From Metapseudomonas otitidis (GTDB lineage Bacteria; Pseudomonadota; Gammaproteobacteria; Pseudomonadales; Pseudomonadaceae): a stretch of 64,000 bases of DNA. The position numbers were made by a program, and so were the translations under genes. The notes under the pieces were generated by a model, which saw nothing but the letters and a program-made list of their open reading frames with translations, made no database searches and was not told the DNA's origin. Below are positions 35,729 through 43,198 of this stretch, piece after piece (the stretch's first letter is position 1; each line of letters starts with the position of its first letter). The stretch is from positions 1-64,000 of the forward strand of contig NZ_FOJP01000013.1 of the NCBI RefSeq assembly GCF_900111835.1, written 5' to 3'.

Positions 35729-36535
35729 ATGCGCCACCTCCGCCCTGCCCTGCTCGCCAGTTGCCTGCTCGCCTTGTCCGCCTGCGCCCCCACCACCCCG
35801 TTGTTCATCGCCCAGATCACCACCAACGAAGTGGTGGAGCAGAAGGCCCTGAAGAACGCCCGCATGGCAGCGGCCGTGGAGGAAGAAGGCGACCTGCTCA
35901 CCTACAGCGCCATGGCCATCCGCGACGGCACCAGCGCCAAAGCCGAAGCGCTGTACATGACCGGCTACCGCGACCGGCAGTTCACCCCCGAAGTCCGCGC
36001 CATCGCCCTCTACCAGATCGGCCTCATCTACATGAGCCGCTACAACGACCAGCGCGACGACACCCGGGCCCTCAACCTGTTCTACCAGGTCACCAACGAG
36101 TTCCCCGGCACCCACGCCGCCGAGCATGCCCAGGCGCGCATCCTGATGATCCAGAAACGCGCCGAAGCGCCCGTGCAGAAGACCGCCCGCGAGCTGCTGG
36201 CGGACTGGAAGCCCAGCCAGAACCTCGACCTCTACCAGCGCGACCTGGACCCCGACATGACGCTGCTGTCCCGCCGCGCTGTACTCAAAGACCGGGTCGG
36301 CGAAGCCGAGCAGCTTTACGCCCTGGCCCTGATCGACGACCACGTGCAGCCGGATATAAAGGCCCGCGCCCTGTACCAGATGGCCCTGATGAACCTGGCG
36401 CCGGCCAATCCCCATGCCGACCGCCAGAAGGCCGTGGGCTACCTGCGCCGCCTGCTGGCCGAGTTCCCCGACGCCGAGCAGGCCGAGCCTGCCGCCCGGC
36501 ACCTGGACATGGCGCTGAACCCCGGCGTGAAGTGA
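35729..36535 (+). CDS. TPR-containing lipoprotein
   Basis: 268 residues with a signal peptide and lipobox LALSAC (Cys at about 19). Mostly helical, with several tetratricopeptide-like segments (YQIGLIYMSRYNDQRDDTRA, YLRRLLAEFPDAEQAEPAAR). A FPGT/FPDA-type turn as in YbgF/BamD-like proteins suggests a periplasmic scaffold. Function unknown. It sits between the divergent small lipoprotein and pykA. Confidence 0.85.
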   Translation: MRHLRPALLASCLLALSACAPTTPLFIAQITTNEVVEQKALKNARMAAAVEEEGDLLTYSAMAIRDGTSAKAEALYMTGYRDRQFTPEVRAIALYQIGLIYMSRYNDQRDDTRALNLFYQVTNEFPGTHAAEHAQARILMIQKRAEAPVQKTARELLADWKPSQNLDLYQRDLDPDMTLLSRRAVLKDRVGEAEQLYALALIDDHVQPDIKARALYQMALMNLAPANPHADRQKAVGYLRRLLAEFPDAEQAEPAARHLDMALNPGVK

Positions 36536-36631
36536 CGCCGTGCACCCGCCGCGCGGGTAGTAGAAATGGAACGAGACTACAGCCGAAGGGCGGTGTAGCC
36601 TCGGGCTCTGCTTTGAAACTGGAGCCTTCGC

Positions 36632-38083
36632 ATGTCCTTCCGCCGTACCAAGATAGTCGCCACCCTCGGCCCGGCCAGCAACTCACCCGAGGTGCTGGAG
36701 CAACTGATCATCGCTGGGATCGACGTCGCCCGCCTGAACTTCTCCCACGGCACCCCCGAAGAACACAAGGCACGCGCCCGCCTGGTGCGCGAGCTGGCGG
36801 CCAAGCACGGCCGCTTCGTCGCCCTGCTCGGCGACCTGCAAGGCACGAAGATCCGCATCGCCAAGTTCGCCAACAAGCGCATCGAACTGGCCGAAGGCGA
36901 CAAGTTCCGCTTCTCCGTCACCCACCCGCGTGACGCCGGTAGCCAGGACGTGGTCGGCATCGACTACCCGGACCTGATCAAGGACTGCGGCGTCGGCGAC
37001 GAACTGCTGCTGGACGACGGCCGCGTGGTCATGCGCGTCGACGCCACCACCGCCGACGAACTGCACTGCACCGTGCTGATCGGCGGCCCGCTGTCCGACC
37101 ACAAGGGCATCAACCGTCGCGGCGGCGGCCTCACCGCCCCGGCCCTGACCGCCAAGGACAAGGCCGACATCAAGCTCGCCGCCGAAATGGAGCTGGACTA
37201 CCTGGCCGTCTCCTTCCCCCGTGACGCCGCCGACATGGAACTGGCCCGCCGCCTGCGCGACGAAGCCGGTGGCAGCGCCTGGCTGGTGGCCAAGATCGAA
37301 CGCGCCGAAGCCGTGGCCGATGACGAGGCCCTCGACGGCCTGATCCGCGCCAGCGACGCCGTGATGGTGGCCCGTGGCGACCTCGGCGTGGAAATCGGCG
37401 ACGCCGAGCTGGTGGGCATCCAGAAGAAGATCATCCTGCACGCCCGCCGCTACAACAAAGCCGTGATCACCGCGACCCAGATGATGGAGTCGATGATCCA
37501 CAGCCCCATGCCGACCCGCGCGGAAGTCTCCGACGTAGCCAACGCCGTGCTCGACTACACGGACGCCGTGATGCTCTCCGCCGAGAGCGCCGCTGGCGAA
37601 TACCCGGTGGAAGCGGTCAAGGCCATGGCGCGCGTCTGCGTCGGTGCCGAAAAGCACCCCACCAGCCAGAAATCCAGCCACCGCCTGGGCCACACCTTCA
37701 GCCGCTGTGACGAGAGCGTGGCCCTGGCGACCATGTACACCGCCAACCACTTCCCGGGCGTGAAGGCCATCATCTGCCTGACCGAAAGCGGCTACAGCCC
37801 GCTGATCATGTCGCGCATCCGTTCCTCGGTGCCGATCTTCGCCTTCTCCCCCCACCGCGCCACCCAGGCGCGCGTGGCGCTGTTCCGTGGCGTCTCCACC
37901 ATCCCCTTCGACCCGGCCGCACTGCCGGCGGACAAGGTCAGCCAGGCTGCCGTGGACGAACTGCTCAAGCGCGGCGTCGTGCAGCAGGGCGACTGGGTCA
38001 TCCTGACCAAGGGCGACAGCTACCACACCGTCGGCGGCACCAACACCATGAAGATCCTCCACGTCGGCGACCCGCTGGTGTAA
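36632..38083 (+). CDS. pykA: Pyruvate kinase
   Basis: Converts phosphoenolpyruvate and ADP to pyruvate and ATP, the last step of glycolysis / Entner-Doudoroff. 483 residues, the type II (PykA) length. The barrel starts RRTKIVATLGPASNSPEVLE, the active-site region is MVARGDLGVEIG with the catalytic Lys in VAKIERAEA, and ATQMMESMIHSPMPTRAEVSDVANAV is intact. The C-terminal regulatory domain follows. It matches the PA4329 position in PAO1. Terminator at 38101-38129. Confidence 0.97.
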   Translation: MSFRRTKIVATLGPASNSPEVLEQLIIAGIDVARLNFSHGTPEEHKARARLVRELAAKHGRFVALLGDLQGTKIRIAKFANKRIELAEGDKFRFSVTHPRDAGSQDVVGIDYPDLIKDCGVGDELLLDDGRVVMRVDATTADELHCTVLIGGPLSDHKGINRRGGGLTAPALTAKDKADIKLAAEMELDYLAVSFPRDAADMELARRLRDEAGGSAWLVAKIERAEAVADDEALDGLIRASDAVMVARGDLGVEIGDAELVGIQKKIILHARRYNKAVITATQMMESMIHSPMPTRAEVSDVANAVLDYTDAVMLSAESAAGEYPVEAVKAMARVCVGAEKHPTSQKSSHRLGHTFSRCDESVALATMYTANHFPGVKAIICLTESGYSPLIMSRIRSSVPIFAFSPHRATQARVALFRGVSTIPFDPAALPADKVSQAAVDELLKRGVVQQGDWVILTKGDSYHTVGGTNTMKILHVGDPLV

Positions 38084-38100
38084 GGCATCTGCAGCACGTG

Positions 38101-38129
38101 AAAAGGCCGCTCATCGAGCGGCCTTTTTT
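38101..38129 (+). terminator. Rho-independent terminator of pykA
   Basis: AAAAGGCCGCTC-ATC-GAGCGGCCTTTTTT: a stem of more than eight pairs with T-tract, 18 bp after the stop codon. Confidence 0.93.
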
Positions 38130-38178
38130 CATGTGCCGAAACGGGAGGGGTGGGCTGAAGCCCGCCCTGCTGGACCAC

Positions 38179-38952
38179 TCAGGCGAACTTGGAAAAATCG
38201 GGTTTTCGCCGCTGCATGAACGCCGACAGCGCCTCGATGGCCTCGGGCGTACGCAGGCGCTGACCGAACAGCTCGCCCTCCTCCATGATCACCCGGCGCA
38301 GTTCCTCACGGCCGGGTTCGCGCATCAGGCGCTTGCTCACCGCCACCGCCGAGGGCGCCAGTTGCTCGAAGCGCTGGGCCATCTCGCGGGCACGGGCCAG
38401 GGTTGCGGCGCCGTCCGCCAGGGCCTCGTTGGCAATGCCCCAGGCAGCCGCCTGCTCACCGGTGAAAGACTCGCCCAGCAGCAGCAGCTCCGCCGCACGG
38501 GCGTGACCGAGTAGGCGCGGCAGGATCAGGCTGGAGCCGTACTCCGGGCACAGCCCCAGGTTGACGAAGGGCATCTTCAGCTTGGCGTCGCGCGCCACGT
38601 AGACCAGGTCGCAATGCAGCAGCAGCGTGGTGCCGATGCCCACGGCCGGGCCACTCACGGCGGCCACCACCGGCTTGCTGAAGTCGAACAGTGCCTTCAT
38701 GAAGCGGAACACTTCGCTGTCCAGCCCGGACGGCGGCGCCTGGATGAAGTCGGCCACGTCGTTGCCGCTGGTGAAGCAGGTCTCGCTGCCGGTGATCAGC
38801 ACCGCACGCACGCTGCGGTCCTCGTCGGCCGCGTCCAGCGCATCGGCCAGGGCGCCATACATGGCGCGGGTCAGGGCGTTCTTCTTGTCCTCGCGGTCCA
38901 TGCGCAGGGTCAGCAGGCCCTGCTCGCGTTCCAGGTGGATGTGTTCGCTCAT
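38179..38952 (-). CDS. Enoyl-CoA hydratase / isomerase (crotonase) family
   Basis: 257 residues of crotonase fold. The first oxyanion-hole segment is TCFTSGNDVADF and the second is AVSGPAVGIGTTLLLHCDLV. The catalytic loop reads VNLGLCPEYGSSLILPRLLG: a PEYG variant with one of the usual Gly positions replaced, more common in enoyl-CoA isomerase-like or uncharacterised crotonases than in classic hydratases. Substrate unknown. It lies downstream of the ferredoxin reductase (24-bp gap), so probably the third gene of the leftward GGDEF-reductase-crotonase operon. Matches PA4330. Confidence 0.9.
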   Translation of the reverse strand: MSEHIHLEREQGLLTLRMDREDKKNALTRAMYGALADALDAADEDRSVRAVLITGSETCFTSGNDVADFIQAPPSGLDSEVFRFMKALFDFSKPVVAAVSGPAVGIGTTLLLHCDLVYVARDAKLKMPFVNLGLCPEYGSSLILPRLLGHARAAELLLLGESFTGEQAAAWGIANEALADGAATLARAREMAQRFEQLAPSAVAVSKRLMREPGREELRRVIMEEGELFGQRLRTPEAIEALSAFMQRRKPDFSKFA

Positions 38953-38976
38953 GGTGGGTCCTCGGCGGTGGCCGCC

Positions 38977-39918
38977 TCAGACGGAGCGGCTCAGGAATTC
39001 GTCGGCCAGCAGTTGGTTGCGGGGCAGGCCCGCGAGATAGAGCCGGCGGGCGAAGGCCTCGACCCGCTCCGGCCGCCCGCAGAGTAGGGCGACGGTTTGC
39101 CGGCTCACAAGCCGGATTTCGGCCAAAACAGCCTGTAGCTGCGCCACCGTCACCAGCTCGACCGTGACGTTGGCATGCTCGGCCGCCAGCGCACGCAAGG
39201 GCTCCGCCAGGTAGTGGCCAGCCTCGTCATGGGCCACGTGAATGAGCCGGATGGGGCCGGCATGATGCTGGCGCAGCGCCTCCCGCAGCACACCCCAGAT
39301 CGGTGCCAACCCCGTGCCGGCAGCCAGCATCAGCAGCGGCCGGGCGTCCCAGGCCGGGTCATAGTGCAGCGCACCGCCGCGCAGTTCGCCCAGGCGCAGC
39401 GCATCCCCGGGCACCAGCGCCCGGGCGGCATCGCAGAAGGCGCCCGGCGCACGGCAATCGATGTGGAACTCCAGCCAGGGCGCCTCCCCCGGCAGGCTGG
39501 CCAGCGAGTAGGGCCGGGCCACGCCCTCCCCCGTCCACAGCAGCAGGTGCTGGCCGGCGCTGTAGCGCAGCGGTCGCTGTGGTTCCAGGCGCAGGCGCAG
39601 CACCTCGCCCCCCAGCCAGTCACAGGCCGCGACCCGGGCCAGGGTGCCGTCGCGCTGGGGGTCGAACAGCTCCACCGCCAGGTCCTGCACCACCAGGCAC
39701 TGGCAGGCCAGGCGCCATCCCTGTTCACGACGCTCGGCATCCAGCGCATCGGGGCGCGCATCGGCCGGCTCGCCGGCGGTCACCCGCACCAGGCAGGCAT
39801 GGCAGCTGCCGGCACGGCAACTGAACGGCACGCGGCAGCCACCGGCATTCAGGGCATCCAGCAGGTTGCTGGCGGGCGCCACGCTCCAGCGGCGCCCGGC
39901 GGCTTCGAGTTCAGGCAC
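38977..39918 (-). CDS. CDP-6-deoxy-delta-3,4-glucoseen reductase-like / ferredoxin reductase
   Basis: 313 residues: N-terminal plant-type [2Fe-2S] domain with ligands CRAGSCHAC and a distal C in LACQC. An FAD-binding barrel (RPYSLAS) and an NAD-binding domain (MLAAGTGLAPIWGVL, LLCGRPERVEAFARRLYLAG) follow. The start is GTG at 39918: it has GGGAG upstream and overlaps the preceding stop by 8 bp, while the longer frame to 40014 reads into the cyclase gene. It transfers electrons from NAD(P)H to an unknown oxygenase or metalloenzyme. No oxygenase lies nearby. Matches PA4331. Confidence 0.9.
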   Translation of the reverse strand: MPELEAAGRRWSVAPASNLLDALNAGGCRVPFSCRAGSCHACLVRVTAGEPADARPDALDAERREQGWRLACQCLVVQDLAVELFDPQRDGTLARVAACDWLGGEVLRLRLEPQRPLRYSAGQHLLLWTGEGVARPYSLASLPGEAPWLEFHIDCRAPGAFCDAARALVPGDALRLGELRGGALHYDPAWDARPLLMLAAGTGLAPIWGVLREALRQHHAGPIRLIHVAHDEAGHYLAEPLRALAAEHANVTVELVTVAQLQAVLAEIRLVSRQTVALLCGRPERVEAFARRLYLAGLPRNQLLADEFLSRSV

Positions 39919-41038
39919 CCTGGATCTCCCATGCCGCATCGCAGCGGTTGCGGCCATTGCGCTTGGCCCGGTAGAGCGCCTGGTCGGCCCGCTGCAGGGC
40001 GTCGTCCAGGTCATCGTTGCAACCGATCAGGGTCATGCCGGCAGACAGGCTCAGCGCCCCCACCTGCACCCCCACCGGCTCGGCGCTGGCGAAAGCCTCC
40101 CGCAGCCGCTCGCAGCAGCTGGTCAGGCGGTCGGCATCGCAGTCGGGCAACAGCAGCACGAACTCCTCGCCACCGTAGCGGGCCAGGAGATCGCCATCGC
40201 GCAGGCAGGCCCGCGCCACGGCCGCGAAGGTCTGCAGCACCCGGTCGCCGGCCGCGTGGCCATGCTGGTCATTGATGCGCTTGAAGTGGTCAAGGTCGAT
40301 CAGCGCCAGGCCATGGAAGCGGCCCGGCGGCACGCCCTTCATCTCCCGCGCTGCCATGCGCAGGAAGTGCCGGCGGTTGAACAGCCCGGTGAGTTCGTCG
40401 GTGGCCACCAGGTCTTCCAGTTGGCGCATCATCCCGCGCAGCGTGTCCTGGTGGGCCTGCAGGGCGAAGCGCCGCTGCCGCATGCGCTGGCGCATCGCCT
40501 GGACATAGCTGGCGAACAGCCCCAGCCACACCAGCAGCACGAACAGCGCACACACCTGCAGCAGCGCCAAGGCCGGCGACTGCAGGCGCATCTGGTACGC
40601 CTCCAGCAGGTTCAGGCCGGCGAAGGCCGTCAGCCCGAAGCCCGCACAGCGCAGGAATACCCGTGGCGGCAGCTGGAACACGCCGAACAGCAGGATCAGC
40701 ACATACACCACCAGCAGTGCGCCCCGGGCCGCGCCCAGGTCGGCCATCAGCAGGGTGTGCCAGGTCATGGCCACGAGGATCTGCGCCTCGGTCAGGCTGG
40801 GGTCGGGGAAACGCAGGTTGCGGCCGCTGCGCAGGAGCGCGAAGAACACGAGTTGGGAAATGACGATGAGTCCGGTGAAGCCCAGCGCCACCCAGGGCGA
40901 GCGCTGGTAGAAACCACCCAGCACCGCCAGCCAGAACAGCAGCAGCACGAGCGCATAGGTTGCCACTGCCATGCCGAAGCGCTTCAGCAGCAGGCTTTGC
41001 AGGCCCCGTTGGGTGGACCCTCGACTGGATGTGCTCAT
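39911..41038 (-). CDS. sadC: Membrane-anchored diguanylate cyclase at the sadC position
   Basis: 375 residues from the ATG at 41038 (MSTSSRGSTQRGLQSLLLKR; GGAG upstream). Five or six membrane spans fill residues 15-195. A short linker and a GGDEF domain (about 215-370) follow. The active site reads GGEEF with the I-site RDGD five residues before, so an active, product-inhibited cyclase is expected. Gene order pykA, crotonase, ferredoxin reductase, cyclase, fumarase equals PA4329-PA4333 of PAO1, where PA4332 is SadC, a regulator of surface attachment. This protein is about 110 residues shorter than SadC as I remember it, so orthology rests on position and domain layout. Confidence 0.85.
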   Translation of the reverse strand: MSTSSRGSTQRGLQSLLLKRFGMAVATYALVLLLFWLAVLGGFYQRSPWVALGFTGLIVISQLVFFALLRSGRNLRFPDPSLTEAQILVAMTWHTLLMADLGAARGALLVVYVLILLFGVFQLPPRVFLRCAGFGLTAFAGLNLLEAYQMRLQSPALALLQVCALFVLLVWLGLFASYVQAMRQRMRQRRFALQAHQDTLRGMMRQLEDLVATDELTGLFNRRHFLRMAAREMKGVPPGRFHGLALIDLDHFKRINDQHGHAAGDRVLQTFAAVARACLRDGDLLARYGGEEFVLLLPDCDADRLTSCCERLREAFASAEPVGVQVGALSLSAGMTLIGCNDDLDDALQRADQALYRAKRNGRNRCDAAWEIQGA

Positions 41039-41261
41039 GGGCTCCGTCCCGTGCTGGCACGATGCCGCCACTCTACGCGCGTGAAAACGAAAAACCTAGG
41101 GGACGCAAGCGGTTCGCCGAGCGCCCGGGGTCGACTCTTGGCGGGTGTGCCCGGCCTTGAGCACGCGGTATACTTCCGCGCCATTTTCACCCCCAATCCA
41201 ATGCGCGCCGGGTCGTGGTCCGGCGCTTCCTGATGTTCCCGAATTGAAGAGGAGCGCACCC

Positions 41262-42785
41262 ATGACCGTGATCAAGCAGGACGACCTGATTCAGAGCGTC
41301 GCCGACGCCCTGCAGTTCATCTCCTATTACCACCCCGTCGATTTCATCCAGGCCATGCACGAGGCCTACCTGCGCGAAGAGTCGCCCGCCGCGCGCGACT
41401 CCATGGCGCAGATCCTGATCAACTCGCGCATGTGCGCCACCGGCCACCGCCCCATCTGCCAGGACACCGGCATCGTCACCGTGTTCGTCCGCGTGGGCAT
41501 GGACGTGCGCTGGGACGGCGCCACCATGAGCGTCGACGACATGATCAACGAGGGCGTGCGCCGCGCCTACAACCTGCCGGAGAACGTCCTGCGCGCCTCC
41601 ATCCTGGCCGACCCGGCGGGTGCCCGTAAGAACACCAAGGACAACACCCCGGCGGTGATCCACTACTCCATCGTCCCCGGCAACACCGTGGAAGTGGACG
41701 TGGCCGCCAAGGGCGGTGGCTCCGAGAACAAGTCGAAGATGGCCATGCTCAACCCGTCCGACTCCATCGTCGACTGGGTGCTCAAGACCGTCCCGACCAT
41801 GGGTGCTGGCTGGTGCCCGCCGGGCATGCTCGGCATCGGCATCGGCGGCACCGCCGAGAAGGCCGCGGTGATGGCGAAGGAAGTCCTGATGGACCCGATC
41901 GACATCCACGAACTGAAGGCCCGTGGCCCGCAGAACAAGATCGAGGAAATGCGCCTCGAACTGTTCGAGAAGGTCAACCAGCTGGGCATCGGCGCCCAGG
42001 GCCTGGGTGGCCTGACCACCGTCCTCGACGTGAAGATCATGGACTACCCGACCCACGCTGCCTCGCTGCCGGTGTGCATGATCCCCAACTGCGCCGCCAC
42101 CCGTCACGCCCACTTCGTGCTCGACGGTTCCGGCCCGGCCGCCCTGGAGGCCCCGCCGCTGGACGCCTACCCGGAAATCGTCTGGGAAGCCGGCCCGAGC
42201 GCCCGCCGCGTCGACCTCGACAGCATCACCCCCGAGGACGTGCAGAGCTGGGAGCCGGGCGAGACCCTGCTGCTCAACGGCAAGATGCTCACCGGCCGCG
42301 ACGCCGCCCACAAGCGCATGGTCGACATGCTCAACAAGGGCGAAGAGCTGCCGGTGGACCTCAAGGGCCGCTTCATCTACTACGTCGGCCCGGTCGATCC
42401 GGTCGGTGACGAAGTGGTCGGCCCGGCAGGCCCCACCACCGCCACCCGCATGGACAAGTTCACCCGCCAGATCCTGGAAAGCACCGGCCTGCTGGGCATG
42501 ATCGGCAAGTCCGAGCGTGGCCCCATCGCCATCGAAGCGATCAAGGACAACAAGGCCGTGTACCTGATGGCCGTCGGCGGCGCTGCCTACCTGGTGGCCC
42601 AGGCGATCAAGAAGTCCAAGGTCCTGGCCTTCGCCGAACTCGGGATGGAAGCCATCTACGAATTCGACGTGAAGGACATGCCGGTCACCGTCGCCGTCGA
42701 CACCAACGGCGAGTCGGTGCACATCACCGGCCCGGCGATCTGGAACAAGAAGATCGCCGAAAGCCTCGCGGTGGAAGTGAAGTAA
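41262..42785 (+). CDS. fumA: Fumarate hydratase, class I (iron-sulfur)
   Basis: Interconverts fumarate and malate in the TCA cycle with an oxygen-sensitive [4Fe-4S] cluster. 507 residues from the ATG at 41262 (MTVIKQDDLIQSVADALQFI), with AGAGGAG 7 bp upstream. The alpha domain has the first cluster cysteine in CQDTGIVTVFV and the others in GAGWCPPGMLG and MIPNCAATRHAHFVLDG. The beta domain follows (GPAGPTTATRMDKFTRQIL, MIGKSERGP). Corresponds to PA4333. Terminator at 42801-42829. Confidence 0.96.
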   Translation: MTVIKQDDLIQSVADALQFISYYHPVDFIQAMHEAYLREESPAARDSMAQILINSRMCATGHRPICQDTGIVTVFVRVGMDVRWDGATMSVDDMINEGVRRAYNLPENVLRASILADPAGARKNTKDNTPAVIHYSIVPGNTVEVDVAAKGGGSENKSKMAMLNPSDSIVDWVLKTVPTMGAGWCPPGMLGIGIGGTAEKAAVMAKEVLMDPIDIHELKARGPQNKIEEMRLELFEKVNQLGIGAQGLGGLTTVLDVKIMDYPTHAASLPVCMIPNCAATRHAHFVLDGSGPAALEAPPLDAYPEIVWEAGPSARRVDLDSITPEDVQSWEPGETLLLNGKMLTGRDAAHKRMVDMLNKGEELPVDLKGRFIYYVGPVDPVGDEVVGPAGPTTATRMDKFTRQILESTGLLGMIGKSERGPIAIEAIKDNKAVYLMAVGGAAYLVAQAIKKSKVLAFAELGMEAIYEFDVKDMPVTVAVDTNGESVHITGPAIWNKKIAESLAVEVK

Positions 42786-42800
42786 GCCACACCGCAATTG

Positions 42801-42829
42801 AAAAGCCCGGCCTCGCGCCGGGCTTTTTC
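42801..42829 (+). terminator. Rho-independent terminator of the fumarase gene
   Basis: AAAAGCCCGGC-CTCGC-GCCGGGCTTTTT, 15 bp after the stop codon. Confidence 0.93.
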
Positions 42830-43198
42830 TTGGCGCTCTTCCGGTAACGCGCTGCTGATCAGTTCAGCGCCAAGCGGATTCCAGACGCCAACCTACTGCC
42901 CACCAAATCCCCAAAACGGGACCCACATCCTGATATGACCAACCGGTCAATTTCAGGAGTGTGAGCCCATGCACAGTTGTACTCCGACCAGTCGAACGGA
43001 CGTGCCGCTTTCCTTATTCTCTCGCCCGCTTGTCGGGTCTCCCCCAGGCAGGTCGCCATAGGAAACCAACACGTCGCATGGATGCGCAGCAGTCTGTCGA
43101 GCTTTCTCTATGCCCTGGACCTTTGCCCTCTCCCTGCGCCTTCCGGCCGGCACGCGGCTGCCCGTAGCCGATTGCCCGAGCATCCGGGAGCCCCGCCG
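42830..43198. other. Regulatory leader of the gspD-M66-gspC cassette
   Basis: A 369-bp spacer without a firm gene. It contains the palindrome at 42936-42949. It also holds two tiny frames. One at 42969-43061 (30 codons) has AGGAG 10 bp upstream. The other at 43110-43202 has 30 codons, and its TGA overlaps the gspD ATG as ATGA. They could be leader peptides but may be chance. The gspD reading frame itself is open back to 42977, although that part is not protein-like. Confidence 0.4.
42936..42949. promoter_or_regulatory. Palindromic operator-like site (TetR-type appearance)
   Basis: TGACC-AACC-GGTCA is a 5-bp inverted repeat with a 4-bp centre, close to operators bound by many TetR-family repressors (GACC...GGTC). 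It lies 250 bp upstream of gspD. No TetR gene is adjacent, so the assignment is tentative. Confidence 0.35.

Noticed and set aside
42977-43198. Possible N-terminal extension of GspD by 74 residues
   Set aside because: The extension would precede a clear signal peptide (MSLCLPRCLARLAWACMLLC), so the start at 43199 with GGGAG is preferred.
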